Source: Acidisoma cellulosilyticum (GTDB taxonomy: Bacteria > Pseudomonadota > Alphaproteobacteria > Acetobacterales > Acetobacteraceae). From it: 64,000 bases of DNA. Below the pieces are notes generated by a model. The model saw only the letters and a list, made by a program, of their open reading frames with translations, did no database searches and had not been told where the DNA came from. The DNA lies in contig NZ_JAESVA010000003.1 of the NCBI RefSeq assembly GCF_020621385.1, positions 434,001-498,000 of the forward strand, in the 5' to 3' direction. The translations under genes and the position numbers were made by a program. Below are positions 1-8,891 of the stretch, one piece after another (position 1 is the first letter of the stretch; each line of letters begins with the position of its first letter).

Positions 1-98
1 TTATCGGACGGATGGCGGACGAGCGCGGCCAGGAAGCCGACCTCCTCCTCGAAACGACGGCTGACGGCCGCGCGGATGGCAGAGTCCAACTCGGTCAT
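1..98 (-). CDS. M20-family peptidase / ArgE-DapE-like deacylase, N-terminal fragment
   Basis: Only the first 32 residues lie in the window; the rest runs off the left edge. The N-terminus MTELDSAIRAAVSRRF followed by FLAALVRHPSD matches the opening of M20 zinc hydrolases (acetylornithine deacetylase / succinyl-diaminopimelate desuccinylase group), where a helix leads to the 'LVRxPSxNPPG' stretch. The ATG at 98 overlaps the TGA of the ABC exporter gene (ATGA), so the two are probably translationally coupled. The family call rests on a short motif; the substrate cannot be told. Confidence 0.6.
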   Translation of the reverse strand, partial: MTELDSAIRAAVSRRFEEEVGFLAALVRHPSD

Positions 99-1846
99 GA
101 CATCAATCCCTGCGTGCGCACCAAGCGCGCGTAAATACCGTCCTGTTCCATCAGCTCGGCATGCGTGCCGCATTCCTGGGCGCAGCCCTCGGCCATCACC
201 ACAACCAGATCGGCGCTGCGCACGGTCGAGAGGCGGTGGGCGACGATGATGGTGGTGCGCCCGGTGCGCAAATGCGCGAGGGCCGATTGCACGGCGGCTT
301 CGCTGTCGGCATCCAGCGCGCTTGTCGCTTCATCCAGCAGCAGGATGCGCGGATTACGCAGGAAGGCGCGGGCCAGCGACACGCGCTGGCGCTGGCCGCC
401 TGACAGGCGATTACCGTTATGGCCGACGACCGTCTGATCGCCCTCCGGCAGAGCCTGAATGAAATCGGTTGCCGCCGCGGCTTCGGCCGCCGCCTCAATC
501 TCGGCCTCCGACGCATTCGGCCGTCCCATGCCGATATTGGCGGCAACGGTATCGTCGAATAGCAAGGAATCCTGGCCGACATAGGCGATGGCGTCACGCA
601 GGCTGGCCATCTGCACGCTGCGGATATCCGCGCCGTCAACCTCGATCGCGCCCGACCGCACATCGTAAAGCCGGGGAATAAGGGCCAGCGCGGTCGACTT
701 GCCGGCGCCGGATGCGCCGACCAAGGCCACCGTCTGGCCCGGTTTCGCCTCAAAACTGAGACCGGAAAGCCCGGCGCGGCCGTCCGGATAGGTGTAGCAG
801 ACATCGATGAAGCGCAGCGCGCCGGGACCTACCGGCAGCGGCTTGGCGTCAACGCTGTCGGTGATGCCCGGCGGCTCGTCGATGACCTGGAACGAGCGTG
901 CAAGGCCGGCAAGCCCCTCCTGCACGGCCGCGTTGAGCGAGCCGAGCGAGCGCAACGGGCGCGAGGCGAGCATCAGGGCGGCGACAAAACCGGAGAAATT
1001 GCCGAGCGTCGCGGCGCCGGCCGCCGCGCGCCAGCCGACAAAACCGATGACGAGCGCCACGGTCACGCCGCCCAGAACCTCCAAGACCGGATCGACCGCC
1101 GAGCGCGTACGCACCATGCGGAGCAGCGCACGGTAGAGCTGTCCCAAAACATGCTCCGCGCGCTGCCGCTCGATCGCTTCCAGCCGATAGGCGCGCACCG
1201 TGCGGCTTTGGGCGAAACTCTCGTTCAGCATCATCGCCGTCTCGCCCATCCGCTCCTGCATATTGCCGGACGCGCGGCGCACGCGCTTGCCGATGCGCTG
1301 CACGGGGACCGCCGCCAGCGGATAAAGGGCCAGCGCGAGCAAGCTCAGCAGCCAGTCCATATAGACCATCGATGCGACCAGACCGACGACGGTCATGGCG
1401 TCCGACACGCCGCTGACCGCACGCGTCATGGCGTCCCGGATCGTTGCCGCGTCCGTCGTGAAGCGGGCGGCCAGCTGGGCCGGCGCCTCGCGCTCCATGC
1501 GCTGAAGGTCGGACGACATCAGATGACCGAACATGCGGGTCTGCAGATCGCGGATGACGACCAGGACAAGGTTCTGCGTCGCGACCGCCTGCCCATACTG
1601 CACCGCCGCCTTGAAGCCGGTGACGACGAGCACGATGATCGGGATCTGGTAGAGGATGCGCGGGTCCTTGCGCACGAACATGCTGAAGGCCTGATCGATC
1701 ACGGCGGGGTAAAGGGCCGTGGCACCTGCGACCAGCGCCGTCAGGATCGCGACGATGACCAGCCGCCCCTTGTAGACGTGCAGATGCTCGCGCCAGAGGC
1801 GCGCGACCAGGGCGCGGGTCGATTCGTCAGTCGGCAGGGTTTTCAT
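95..1846 (-). CDS. MsbA-like ABC exporter (fused permease-ATPase half-transporter)
   Basis: A 583-residue half-transporter of the inner membrane. An ABC exporter transmembrane domain with about six helices fills residues 30-320, followed by an ATPase domain with Walker A GASGAGKS near residue 375, signature LSGGQRQR near 478 and Walker B ILLLDEATSALD near 502, then the switch histidine in IIVAHRLST. This is the MsbA/lipid-flippase-like architecture, functioning as a homodimer. I start at the ATG at 1846 (MKTLPTDEST), 16 bases after the cca stop; an upstream in-frame start at 1921 would overlap cca and adds a non-homologous-looking tail. Substrate unknown; lipid or lipid-A export is the family guess. 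Confidence 0.88.
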   Translation of the reverse strand: MKTLPTDESTRALVARLWREHLHVYKGRLVIVAILTALVAGATALYPAVIDQAFSMFVRKDPRILYQIPIIVLVVTGFKAAVQYGQAVATQNLVLVVIRDLQTRMFGHLMSSDLQRMEREAPAQLAARFTTDAATIRDAMTRAVSGVSDAMTVVGLVASMVYMDWLLSLLALALYPLAAVPVQRIGKRVRRASGNMQERMGETAMMLNESFAQSRTVRAYRLEAIERQRAEHVLGQLYRALLRMVRTRSAVDPVLEVLGGVTVALVIGFVGWRAAAGAATLGNFSGFVAALMLASRPLRSLGSLNAAVQEGLAGLARSFQVIDEPPGITDSVDAKPLPVGPGALRFIDVCYTYPDGRAGLSGLSFEAKPGQTVALVGASGAGKSTALALIPRLYDVRSGAIEVDGADIRSVQMASLRDAIAYVGQDSLLFDDTVAANIGMGRPNASEAEIEAAAEAAAATDFIQALPEGDQTVVGHNGNRLSGGQRQRVSLARAFLRNPRILLLDEATSALDADSEAAVQSALAHLRTGRTTIIVAHRLSTVRSADLVVVMAEGCAQECGTHAELMEQDGIYARLVRTQGLMS

Positions 1847-1862
1847 GTCAGCGCGGCATGTA

Positions 1863-3065
1863 TCAAGAAGAGAACCGCCCGACCACCCTCGCCAATTCGG
1901 CCCGGCAGGATTCCGCGTCATCGAGACACCCGCGACGGACCCACCAGAGTCTTACGGCGCGGAGCGCTCTGCCGAGTTCTGGCCCTGGTTCGAGACCGAG
2001 GGCGACAACATCCCTTCCCTGAAGCGGGAATACCGGCGGGACTAGCTTCTCGAGCTCCGCCCGGAAGGCGCGCGCAGCATTCCCGGGCGGGTGGCGTAAA
2101 AAGGACCGTCCGCGTAGCACGGGCAGCGGCATTGTCGTGTCAGCGGCAGCCTGAAACAGCTCGGTTTCCGGCGCGCCTAGGGCCGGTAGCGGCCCATCGA
2201 GATAGGAAACCAGCCGCTCGCGCTCGGCCTTCGACAGTTTCAGCCGCCGGGCGGCAAGGTCAGCGGCGTGCGGATCGCCGATAAGACCGGCCAGGCGCAG
2301 CACCGGATCGGGCGGCGCATCCGCCTCCGCCAGCCGGTCCAGGCGCATCGTCCAGTCCGCCGCCGCCTCGGGCAACAGCACGGCCAGCACGCCGAGCTCG
2401 TCCATCAGGCGGAGGCCTGACCTCGGGTCAGAACCGCTCAGGATTTTGGACGTCTCGGACCACAGCCGCTCGGCCGAGAGTGTCGCCAGTTTCGGCGCGG
2501 CGGCAGCGAGAGCCGTTGCCGTATCAGCGTCGGGTGGTATCTGACCGTAACGGAGATGAAACCGAAAGAAGCGCAGGATGCGAAGATAATCCTCAGCGAT
2601 CCGGAGCGATGGTTCTCCGACGAAGCGCACCCGCCCGGCGGCCAGATCCGCCACACCGCCGAAATAATCGTAAAGCGCCCCGTCCGGTCCCAGCGACATC
2701 GCGTTGATGGTGAAATCCCGCCGCGCCGCGTCGATTTCAAAATCCTCCGTGAAGGCGACGACGGCGTGGCGCCCGTCGGTTTCGACATCCCGGCGCAGCG
2801 TCGTCACCTCAACCTGACCGCCATCGGCGAGCGCCGTCACGGTGCCATGGGCGAGGCCGGTCGGGATGGCGCGCAAGCCGACGGCACGAAGCCGCTCCAT
2901 CACCGTCTGGGGCAGCAAGGGCGTCGCGACATCGACATCGCTGACCGCACGTCCGGCCAGCAGATCACGCACGGCGCCGCCGACGATGCGCGCACCGGGC
3001 AGCGCCGCCAAAACCGGGCGCACGCCAGGCAGATCAAGCAAGGGAGCGGGGTCCAGACGGGCCAT
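1863..3065 (-). CDS. cca: CCA tRNA nucleotidyltransferase
   Basis: A 400-residue class II nucleotidyltransferase that adds or repairs the 3'-CCA end of tRNA using CTP and ATP. The head domain shows GGAVRDLL (residues 29-36), the metal-binding DVDVAT pair of aspartates (41-46) and the RRDFTINAMSL motif near 112-122; the neck with EDYLRILRFFRF follows. Poly(A) polymerase I shares this fold, but the compact length and short C-terminus favour CCA addition. It is the first gene of a minus-strand run with the ABC exporter and M20 peptidase. In many related alphaproteobacteria cca sits directly after the Nudix gene, which here is 14 kb away. Confidence 0.9.
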   Translation of the reverse strand: MARLDPAPLLDLPGVRPVLAALPGARIVGGAVRDLLAGRAVSDVDVATPLLPQTVMERLRAVGLRAIPTGLAHGTVTALADGGQVEVTTLRRDVETDGRHAVVAFTEDFEIDAARRDFTINAMSLGPDGALYDYFGGVADLAAGRVRFVGEPSLRIAEDYLRILRFFRFHLRYGQIPPDADTATALAAAAPKLATLSAERLWSETSKILSGSDPRSGLRLMDELGVLAVLLPEAAADWTMRLDRLAEADAPPDPVLRLAGLIGDPHAADLAARRLKLSKAERERLVSYLDGPLPALGAPETELFQAAADTTMPLPVLRGRSFLRHPPGNAARAFRAELEKLVPPVFPLQGRDVVALGLEPGPELGRALRAVRLWWVRRGCLDDAESCRAELARVVGRFSS

Positions 3066-3260
3066 ACCCTGTTGAAAATCCCATCGTCTAAGGTGCCAGA
3101 TCGGCAGGGAGGTCGGTTATCCGAAATCCTGTCATTTGGCCAATTTCACTGACCAAGGTAGAGCGAGAAAGGAGAGCGTCCCAAGCCCGCCGGAAAGGCG
3201 CTATGCCAGGCGGGCCAGGCCACCCGCGCTATGACCAGGCTTTCGTCACGGAGTCCGCCT

Positions 3261-4805
3261 ATGTCTATGCCGATCGCCGATATTCTGACTGCCATGGCCG
3301 GCCGGCGCGTCCTCGTCGTGGGCGACGTGATGCTGGACCGCTTCGTCTATGGCCGCACGGAGCGCGTGTCGCCGGAAGCGCCGTCGCTGATCCTGGCCGC
3401 CGACCGGCAGGAGCAGATGCTGGGCGGAGCAGCCAATGTCGCGGTCAATATCACCAGCCTCGGCGGTCATTGCCATCTCATCGGCCTCTGCGGCGCGGAC
3501 CCGATTGCAGCCGAACTGGCCGAAGAACTGGCACGCTTTCCCGATCTGACCGCCGATCTTGTGAAAGACCCTGCCCGTAGCACGACACTCAAGGTCAGAT
3601 TGGTTAATCCGCAGCACAATACCCATCTGCTGCGCCTGGATTGGGAAGTGACGACGCCCGCCGCAGGCGCGGTGCTGGACCAGCTTACGGCAAGCGCCGT
3701 CGCCGCCGTGGCGAAGGTCGAGGTCGTAATCTTCTCCGACTATCTGAAGGGCGTGCTGCAGCCGTCGCTGATGAGCGCGGTCGCCGCGGAAGCCGCACGC
3801 CACGGCATTCCGGTCATCGTCGATCCCAAAGGGCAGGATTTCACGCGCTATCGCGGGGCGACCGTCATCGCCCCCAATCTGCACGAACTGTCACTCGCCG
3901 TCGGTCATACCGTGCCGCAGGACGATGCTGCGGTTGAGGCCGCCGCCGGCGAGATCATCGCTTTGTCCGGCGCGCCCGCCATCGTCGTCAAGCGCAGCCA
4001 AGGCGGCGTGCAACTGGTGGAGCAAGGCCGCACCACGGCGCGTTTTCAGACGCTCGCCCGCCGCGTCACAGATGTTTCGGGCGCCGGTGATACGCTGGTC
4101 GCGGCCCTCGCCATGGCGCTGGCAACCACCGCCGGCATGGACGCCGCGACCCGCATCGCCAATGCCGCTGCCGGCATCGCGGTCGCCAAGAAAGGCACGG
4201 CCGCCGCGACGGTCGAAGAACTAGCCGAGATGCTGCTGCATCGGCATGAGCATCGCATATCGCCCAAAATCTACAGCGCAACGGAAGCGCTGCAGAAGCA
4301 GGTGACCGCCTGGCAGGATGAGGGCCTGTCCGTCGGTTTCACCAACGGCTGTTTCGACCTGCTCCATCCGGGCCATATCTGGTCGCTGACCGAAGCCCGC
4401 AGCCGGGTCGACCGGCTGGTGCTGGCGCTGAATGCGGATGCCTCCGTCAAACGGCTCAAAGGCCCCAACCGCCCGGTGCAGAACGAGACCGCGCGCATGA
4501 CGGTCGCGGCCGCGCTGGAAGCGGTCGACGCGGTCATTCTGTTCGGCAGCGATACGCCGCTGGATCTGATCCTGGCCTTGCAGCCCAATGTCTTGCTGAA
4601 GGGCGGGGACTATAATCTCGATACCGTCGTCGGCCGGCATGAAGTCGAAGCCTATGGCGGCCGGGTCGAGATCATCCCCTATATGCCGAATACGAGCACG
4701 ACGGAGATGATCCAGCGCATGGGCGGCATCGAGGCCGAAAAGGGTGGCATCGGCACCGGCAGCGTCGTGCCGGGCGCTGCCGTGCCAAGCCTCGCCGAAA
4801 GCTGA
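3261..4805 (+). CDS. hldE: Bifunctional heptose 7-phosphate kinase / heptose 1-phosphate adenylyltransferase
   Basis: Makes two steps of ADP-heptose synthesis for the LPS inner core: phosphorylation of D-glycero-beta-D-manno-heptose 7-phosphate at C1, then ADP transfer. Residues 1-320 form a PfkB/ribokinase domain with GGAANVAVN near 55 and the anion-hole DVSGAGDT near 271-278. From about 340 a cytidylyltransferase domain begins with FTNGCFDLLHPGH (HxGH nucleotide motif). The 514-residue length fits the fused enzyme. The ATG at 3261 has GGAG seven bases upstream and is preferred over 3231. It heads an operon with the AGE gene (3-base gap) and hldD. Confidence 0.93.
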   Translation: MSMPIADILTAMAGRRVLVVGDVMLDRFVYGRTERVSPEAPSLILAADRQEQMLGGAANVAVNITSLGGHCHLIGLCGADPIAAELAEELARFPDLTADLVKDPARSTTLKVRLVNPQHNTHLLRLDWEVTTPAAGAVLDQLTASAVAAVAKVEVVIFSDYLKGVLQPSLMSAVAAEAARHGIPVIVDPKGQDFTRYRGATVIAPNLHELSLAVGHTVPQDDAAVEAAAGEIIALSGAPAIVVKRSQGGVQLVEQGRTTARFQTLARRVTDVSGAGDTLVAALAMALATTAGMDAATRIANAAAGIAVAKKGTAAATVEELAEMLLHRHEHRISPKIYSATEALQKQVTAWQDEGLSVGFTNGCFDLLHPGHIWSLTEARSRVDRLVLALNADASVKRLKGPNRPVQNETARMTVAAALEAVDAVILFGSDTPLDLILALQPNVLLKGGDYNLDTVVGRHEVEAYGGRVEIIPYMPNTSTTEMIQRMGGIEAEKGGIGTGSVVPGAAVPSLAES

Positions 4806-4808
4806 ACC

Positions 4809-5987
4809 GTGCTGCGCGCTCCCCCATCCCCGGCGCTGCTCAGCGCGGCCGATGCCGGCCTTGCCTGGCTGCGTGAGACCGCCTGGCCGTTCTGGCTCGC
4901 CCACGGCATCGACCGCGAGGATGACGGCCGCGCGATCGGCTTTCACGAATTCCTGTCGCTCGACGATCTGCGCTGCGTCGCCGATTATCGGCGCCTGCGG
5001 GTGGTGACGCGGCAGACCTTCGTCTTCAGCGAAGCACTGGCCGCCGGCATGACGGAAGCGGAGGAGGCCGTCACGCTCGGCCTGCACTACCTCCGCACCC
5101 ATGCCTTCGACGCGGCCGGCGGCTATCACTGGCGTTTCGATCTGGACGGCCGCGTCATGGACCCGAAGCGGGACCTGTACGACCATGCTTTCGTGCTGCT
5201 GGCCCTTTCCACTGCGATGAAGGTCAGGCCAGACCCGGTTCTGCGGGCGGAAGCACTCGCGCTGGATGATTATCTGCACCGGGCATTTCCGCATCCGGCT
5301 GGCGGCTATGGCGAAAGCCTGCCGGCCAGCCTGCCGCGCCGGCAGAATCCGCATATGCATCTGCTGGAAGCCTGTCTCGCCGCCTCCGAAGCCTTTGAGG
5401 ACTCACCCTTTCTCGATCGCGCGGACGGGATCGTCACTCTGTTCCTGACCCGGATGTTCCATGCCGAGGAAGGCGCCCTGGCCGAATATTTCGATGACGG
5501 GCTGGTGGCGCACCGTGAGCACGGACGTTTCGCGGTCGAGCCCGGCCATCACAGCGAATGGGTCTGGCTGCTGGATTGGTATGCCCACCGATGCGCGGTC
5601 ATCGGCCGACCGGTGCGGTCAGCCGTCGCCACTGCCATCCGCCAGCTCAACGACTTCGTGGATCGCTTCGGCATTCACCCGACGACCGGCGGGCTGGTCG
5701 ATGTCCTGTCAAGCGACGGCAGTCTCGTCTCTGGCAGCCAGCGGCTATGGCCGCAGACCGAGCGATTGAAGGCCGAGATTTTGCGTCCCGACGCCACGGA
5801 GACGCGCATCCTCAAAGCCTTCGCTGTCTTGCGGGACTATATCACCCCAGCCCCCAGGGGGCTCTGGATGGAACAGCGGGAGGCTGACGGCAGCTTCAGC
5901 CCGACCCCCGCGCCCGCCAGCAGCCTCTATCATTTGACCTCGGCCTATACCGTCGCCGCCAGAACGCTCAGGAGTTTTGTTACGTGA
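4809..5987 (+). CDS. AGE-family epimerase/isomerase in the ADP-heptose operon
   Basis: A 392-residue protein of the N-acylglucosamine 2-epimerase (AGE) superfamily, an (alpha/alpha)6-barrel that includes sugar 2-epimerases, aldose-ketose isomerases such as YihS and phosphomannose isomerase-like enzymes. Diagnostic stretches are GYHWRFDLDG, DLYDHAFVLLALS near residue 120 and VEPGHHSEWVWLLDWY near 243-258, which contains the catalytic-type histidine. It starts with GTG at 4809, three bases after hldE, and its TGA overlaps the hldD GTG start. The context implies action on a heptose or hexose phosphate feeding LPS; GmhA-like sedoheptulose 7-phosphate isomerisation is an attractive but untested possibility. 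Confidence 0.82.
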   Translation: MLRAPPSPALLSAADAGLAWLRETAWPFWLAHGIDREDDGRAIGFHEFLSLDDLRCVADYRRLRVVTRQTFVFSEALAAGMTEAEEAVTLGLHYLRTHAFDAAGGYHWRFDLDGRVMDPKRDLYDHAFVLLALSTAMKVRPDPVLRAEALALDDYLHRAFPHPAGGYGESLPASLPRRQNPHMHLLEACLAASEAFEDSPFLDRADGIVTLFLTRMFHAEEGALAEYFDDGLVAHREHGRFAVEPGHHSEWVWLLDWYAHRCAVIGRPVRSAVATAIRQLNDFVDRFGIHPTTGGLVDVLSSDGSLVSGSQRLWPQTERLKAEILRPDATETRILKAFAVLRDYITPAPRGLWMEQREADGSFSPTPAPASSLYHLTSAYTVAARTLRSFVT

Positions 5988-6967
5988 TTCTTGTGACCGG
6001 TGGTGCCGGATTCATCGGTTCCAATATCGTCGCGGCACTGAACGAGAACGGAAGGCGCAATGTCGCCGTCTGCGATCTTCTGCATTCGGACGGCAAATGG
6101 CTCAATCTGCGCAAGCGCGTCGTGCAGGATATCGTGCCGCCGGATGAACTGTTCGATTGGCTTGCCGGGCGCGACGATATCGAGGCCGTCATCCATATGG
6201 GCGCCAATTCCTCGACGCTCGCGACAGACGGCGATGAGATCATGACGCGGAATTTCCGTTTCTCGCTCAAGCTGCTGGACTGGTGTACCGCGCATGACGT
6301 GAAACTCATCTACGCCTCCTCGGCCGCGACCTATGGCGACGGGCTGGAGGGGTTTCAGGACAGCATCGACCTGCCCTATCTGCAGACGCTGCGGCCGTTG
6401 AATCTTTACGGCTGGAGCAAGCATCTATTCGATCAGGTCGTCGCGACCCGTCTGGAGGAAGGCAAGAAGCTGCCCCCCGTTTGCGCCGGCCTTAAATTCT
6501 TCAACGTTTTCGGACCCAATGAATATCACAAGGGTCCGATGATGAGCTTGGTCTCCAAATACTTCCCGGCGATCCAGCGGGGCGAGACGATCGACCTCTT
6601 TCGCAGCTACAAGCCCGAATACAAGGACGGCGAACAGCTCCGCGATTTCGTCTATGTCCATGACATCACGGATACAATCCTTTGGCTGCTCGACGGCTAT
6701 ACGGGAACGCAGCTCTTCAATCTCGGCAGCGGGAAAGCCCGCAGCTTCATCGACCTTGTCGGGTCAATCTTCGATGCGCTGGAGATGGAGCGAAAGATCC
6801 GCTTCGTGGAAATGCCGGAGGCGATGCGGCCGCGCTACCAGTATTTCACGGAAGCCGATCCCGCGCGGCTGCAGGCCGCCGGCTACAACAGGCCGGGCAC
6901 CGAACTTGAAGTCGCCGTCGGGCATTTCGTCCGCACGTATTTGACTAAGGGCGATACCTATCGCTGA
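5984..6967 (+). CDS. hldD: ADP-L-glycero-D-manno-heptose 6-epimerase
   Basis: Extended SDR enzyme (327 residues) that converts ADP-D-glycero-D-manno-heptose to the L-glycero form, the last step of ADP-heptose supply for LPS core. The NAD(P)-binding GGAGFIGSN is at residues 6-14, followed by HMGANSST, SSAATYG and the catalytic YGWSK near 142-146; FFNVFGPNEYHKG and RDFVYVHD are typical of HldD. Start is GTG, overlapping the AGE stop by four bases (GTGA), so the three genes hldE-AGE-hldD are one translationally coupled unit ending at a strong terminator. Confidence 0.93.
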   Translation: MILVTGGAGFIGSNIVAALNENGRRNVAVCDLLHSDGKWLNLRKRVVQDIVPPDELFDWLAGRDDIEAVIHMGANSSTLATDGDEIMTRNFRFSLKLLDWCTAHDVKLIYASSAATYGDGLEGFQDSIDLPYLQTLRPLNLYGWSKHLFDQVVATRLEEGKKLPPVCAGLKFFNVFGPNEYHKGPMMSLVSKYFPAIQRGETIDLFRSYKPEYKDGEQLRDFVYVHDITDTILWLLDGYTGTQLFNLGSGKARSFIDLVGSIFDALEMERKIRFVEMPEAMRPRYQYFTEADPARLQAAGYNRPGTELEVAVGHFVRTYLTKGDTYR

Positions 6968-6975
6968 TCCCCGCG

Positions 6976-7012
6976 GGTAGATCCGCGCAACGCCTGCGCG
7001 GATCTACCTTTT
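6976..7012 (+). terminator. Rho-independent terminator after hldD
   Basis: A perfect 14-bp stem GGTAGATCCGCGCA / TGCGCGGATCTACC with a 5-base loop ACGCC is followed by TTTT. It closes the hldE-AGE-hldD operon and separates it from convergent pdxA. Its GGTAGATCCGCG core is also found in the REP-like repeat at 39178. Confidence 0.88.
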
Positions 7013-7031
7013 CGAGCGAGCACAACATCCT

Positions 7032-8015
7032 CTAACCACCACGCAGCATCGCCGCCGCCTGCGCCATCGCCGCACGCAGGCTGGCTGCGCTCGCGGTACC
7101 CTTGCCGGCGATCTCGAAGGCCGTGCCGTGATCGACGCTGGTACGCACGAAGGGCAGGCCGACGGTGATATTCACGCCTTCGTCGAGGCCCAGATATTTT
7201 ACCGGAATCAGCCCCTGGTCATGATATTGCGCGACCACGACATCGAACTCACCCATGCGTGCGCGCATGAAGACGGTATCGCCTGACAGTGGCCCCGCGA
7301 CATCGATCCCTTCCTGCCGCGCGATGGCGACAGCCGGCGCGATGATCGCGTCATCCTCGCTGCCGAACATTCCGCCCTCCCCCGCATGCGGGTTGAGGCC
7401 GGCGACGCCGATACGCGGGCGGGGGATGCCGAATTGCAACCCGGCGCGATGGGCCAGGCGAATGGCCCTCAGCTCATTCTCGACGGTGACCATCCGCACC
7501 GCCTCGCTCAGCGGCACATGAATGCTGACCAGCAGAACCCGCAATTCCTTATTCGCGAGCATCATCGCGTAGTCCGTGGTGCCAGCGCGCTCAGCCAGAA
7601 TTTCGGTATGGCCCGGATAGTCGATCCCGGCCTCATGCATCGCCATCTTGTTGATCGGCGCGGTCACGATGGCGCTGATCTCCCCCGCCTGCACGGCCGT
7701 GATGGCGCGATCGATATAGGCATAGGCCGCCGCCCCGGCCCGCGCATCCACCTGCCCGAAGGGCAGATCGGCGGGCAGCCGGCTGACCGGCACGACCTCG
7801 ATCCTGCCCACACCGCCCTGCGCGAGACCCGCATGCGCGATCTCGACAATCTCGACCGGCACGCCCAGCAGCTTCGCCGCGCGGGCAAGGATGGCAAAAT
7901 CGCCGAAAACGACGGTCGGATGCGGCAGCCCCTCGGCCGCGAGCTTGACCACGATCTCAGGTCCGACCCCGGCCGGGTCGCCCATCGTGATTCCCATCGG
8001 CTGCGTCATGCACAT
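7032..8015 (-). CDS. pdxA: 4-hydroxythreonine-4-phosphate dehydrogenase
   Basis: NAD-dependent, divalent-metal enzyme (327 residues) of pyridoxal phosphate synthesis that oxidises 4-phosphohydroxy-L-threonine; the product decarboxylates to 1-amino-3-hydroxyacetone phosphate, the substrate of PdxJ. Seen: GITMGDPAGVGPE at the N-terminus, the metal-site histidine in YPGHTEILAE, and QYHDQGLIPVKYLG and DHGTAFEIAGKG near the C-terminus. Two starts are possible: 8015 (MCMTQPMG) and 8009 (MTQPMG); a GGGGAA box lies 4 or 10 bases upstream. It is divergent from the dioxygenase-pdxJ pair, with 92 bases between. Confidence 0.92.
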   Translation of the reverse strand: MCMTQPMGITMGDPAGVGPEIVVKLAAEGLPHPTVVFGDFAILARAAKLLGVPVEIVEIAHAGLAQGGVGRIEVVPVSRLPADLPFGQVDARAGAAAYAYIDRAITAVQAGEISAIVTAPINKMAMHEAGIDYPGHTEILAERAGTTDYAMMLANKELRVLLVSIHVPLSEAVRMVTVENELRAIRLAHRAGLQFGIPRPRIGVAGLNPHAGEGGMFGSEDDAIIAPAVAIARQEGIDVAGPLSGDTVFMRARMGEFDVVVAQYHDQGLIPVKYLGLDEGVNITVGLPFVRTSVDHGTAFEIAGKGTASAASLRAAMAQAAAMLRGG

Positions 8016-8107
8016 GATTCCCCTGCGGCCTGCGCTTCCCCTAGACCTTCCCTGGTCGTGTACAAAGTCTCGGACGACCGATTTCGACGCATGAGAGGAT
8101 CGCGCGC

Positions 8108-8851
8108 ATGGCGACGGAGCAGAATGCAGTAAGCGCCCTGGCGCAAGCCATGGACGCGACAGGTTTCGCCCAGGCGCAGGCAGCCCAGATGCAGATGATC
8201 CTGCAAGACCAGGGGCTGACGGATTGGGCCGGCTTCGCTTCCAGCTGGGACGATCTCGGCATCGACGGTTTCATGGCCGATGGCGGGCGCTATCGCCGTC
8301 GCCGTTTCGCGGCCTTCGGGGTTAAGGCGGCAGGAGGCGCCAACGGCATCCGCCGCAAGCCGCATCAGCCGCATTACCAAAGCCGCGACTATAACGCCTT
8401 GAACGGCGGCATCGCCCGCTGGTTCGACCCCGTGGCCGAAGCGATCGCCGACCATCCGACGACGACCGCCGTGCTGCGCTTCTGTAACGGGCTTTTCACG
8501 CGCCTGACCCCGCCGGACGTGCGGCCGGAGCATTGGCATGTGGAGATGCACCAGTTCCGCATCGAGGCGCAGGCCGGGTCGGACGGCAAACCGACGCCCG
8601 AAGGGCTGCATCGCGACGGCGTCGACTGGGTGCTGGTTCTGCTCGTCCGGCGGGAGAATGTCGCGGAGGGTGAGACCAGCATCACCAATCTTGAAAAGAA
8701 GCTTATGTCCCGCTTCACCCTCGCCGCGCCGATGGATGCGGCCCTGGTCGATGACAGCCGCGTCTATCATGGCGTGACGGCCGTGCATCCGCTGGACCCG
8801 GCGCAGCCGGCCTTCCGCGACGTGCTGGTCATCACCTTCCGCCGCGAATAA
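8108..8851 (+). CDS. 2-oxoglutarate/Fe(II)-dependent dioxygenase (PF10014-like, amino-acid hydroxylase group)
   Basis: A 247-residue protein with the jelly-roll signatures of the 2OG-Fe_Oxy_2 family: HVEMHQFRIEA, then GLHRDGVDWVLVLLV carrying the HxD iron ligands near residues 162-164, ETSI, DDSRVYHGVTAV with the distal histidine near 219, and the 2-oxoglutarate-binding arginine in FRDVLVITFRR near the end. Characterised relatives (isoleucine dioxygenase and related enzymes) hydroxylate free aliphatic L-amino acids. It lies between divergent pdxA and downstream pdxJ (40-base gap), so a role in making a hydroxylated amino acid for vitamin B6 synthesis is a reasonable inference, not proven. Confidence 0.82.
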   Translation: MATEQNAVSALAQAMDATGFAQAQAAQMQMILQDQGLTDWAGFASSWDDLGIDGFMADGGRYRRRRFAAFGVKAAGGANGIRRKPHQPHYQSRDYNALNGGIARWFDPVAEAIADHPTTTAVLRFCNGLFTRLTPPDVRPEHWHVEMHQFRIEAQAGSDGKPTPEGLHRDGVDWVLVLLVRRENVAEGETSITNLEKKLMSRFTLAAPMDAALVDDSRVYHGVTAVHPLDPAQPAFRDVLVITFRRE

Positions 8852-8891
8852 TTTCTCTCCCTTCGTCTGACCAAAAACGCCCGGGGACTTC

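Noticed and set aside
1151-2284. Long plus-strand frame (377 codons) opposite the ABC exporter and cca
   Set aside because: It is antisense to two well-supported genes, His/Arg/Gln-rich as expected for the mirror of GC-rich codons, and has no recognisable motif.
3186-3216. GCCCGCC...GGCGGGC hairpin before hldE as a riboswitch or terminator
   Set aside because: A 7-bp stem in GC-rich DNA without T tract or conserved context; chance is likely.
4221-5360. Minus-strand frame of 379 codons opposite hldE and the AGE gene
   Set aside because: Spans the junction of two real genes on the other strand; composition and lack of motifs mark it as a shadow frame.
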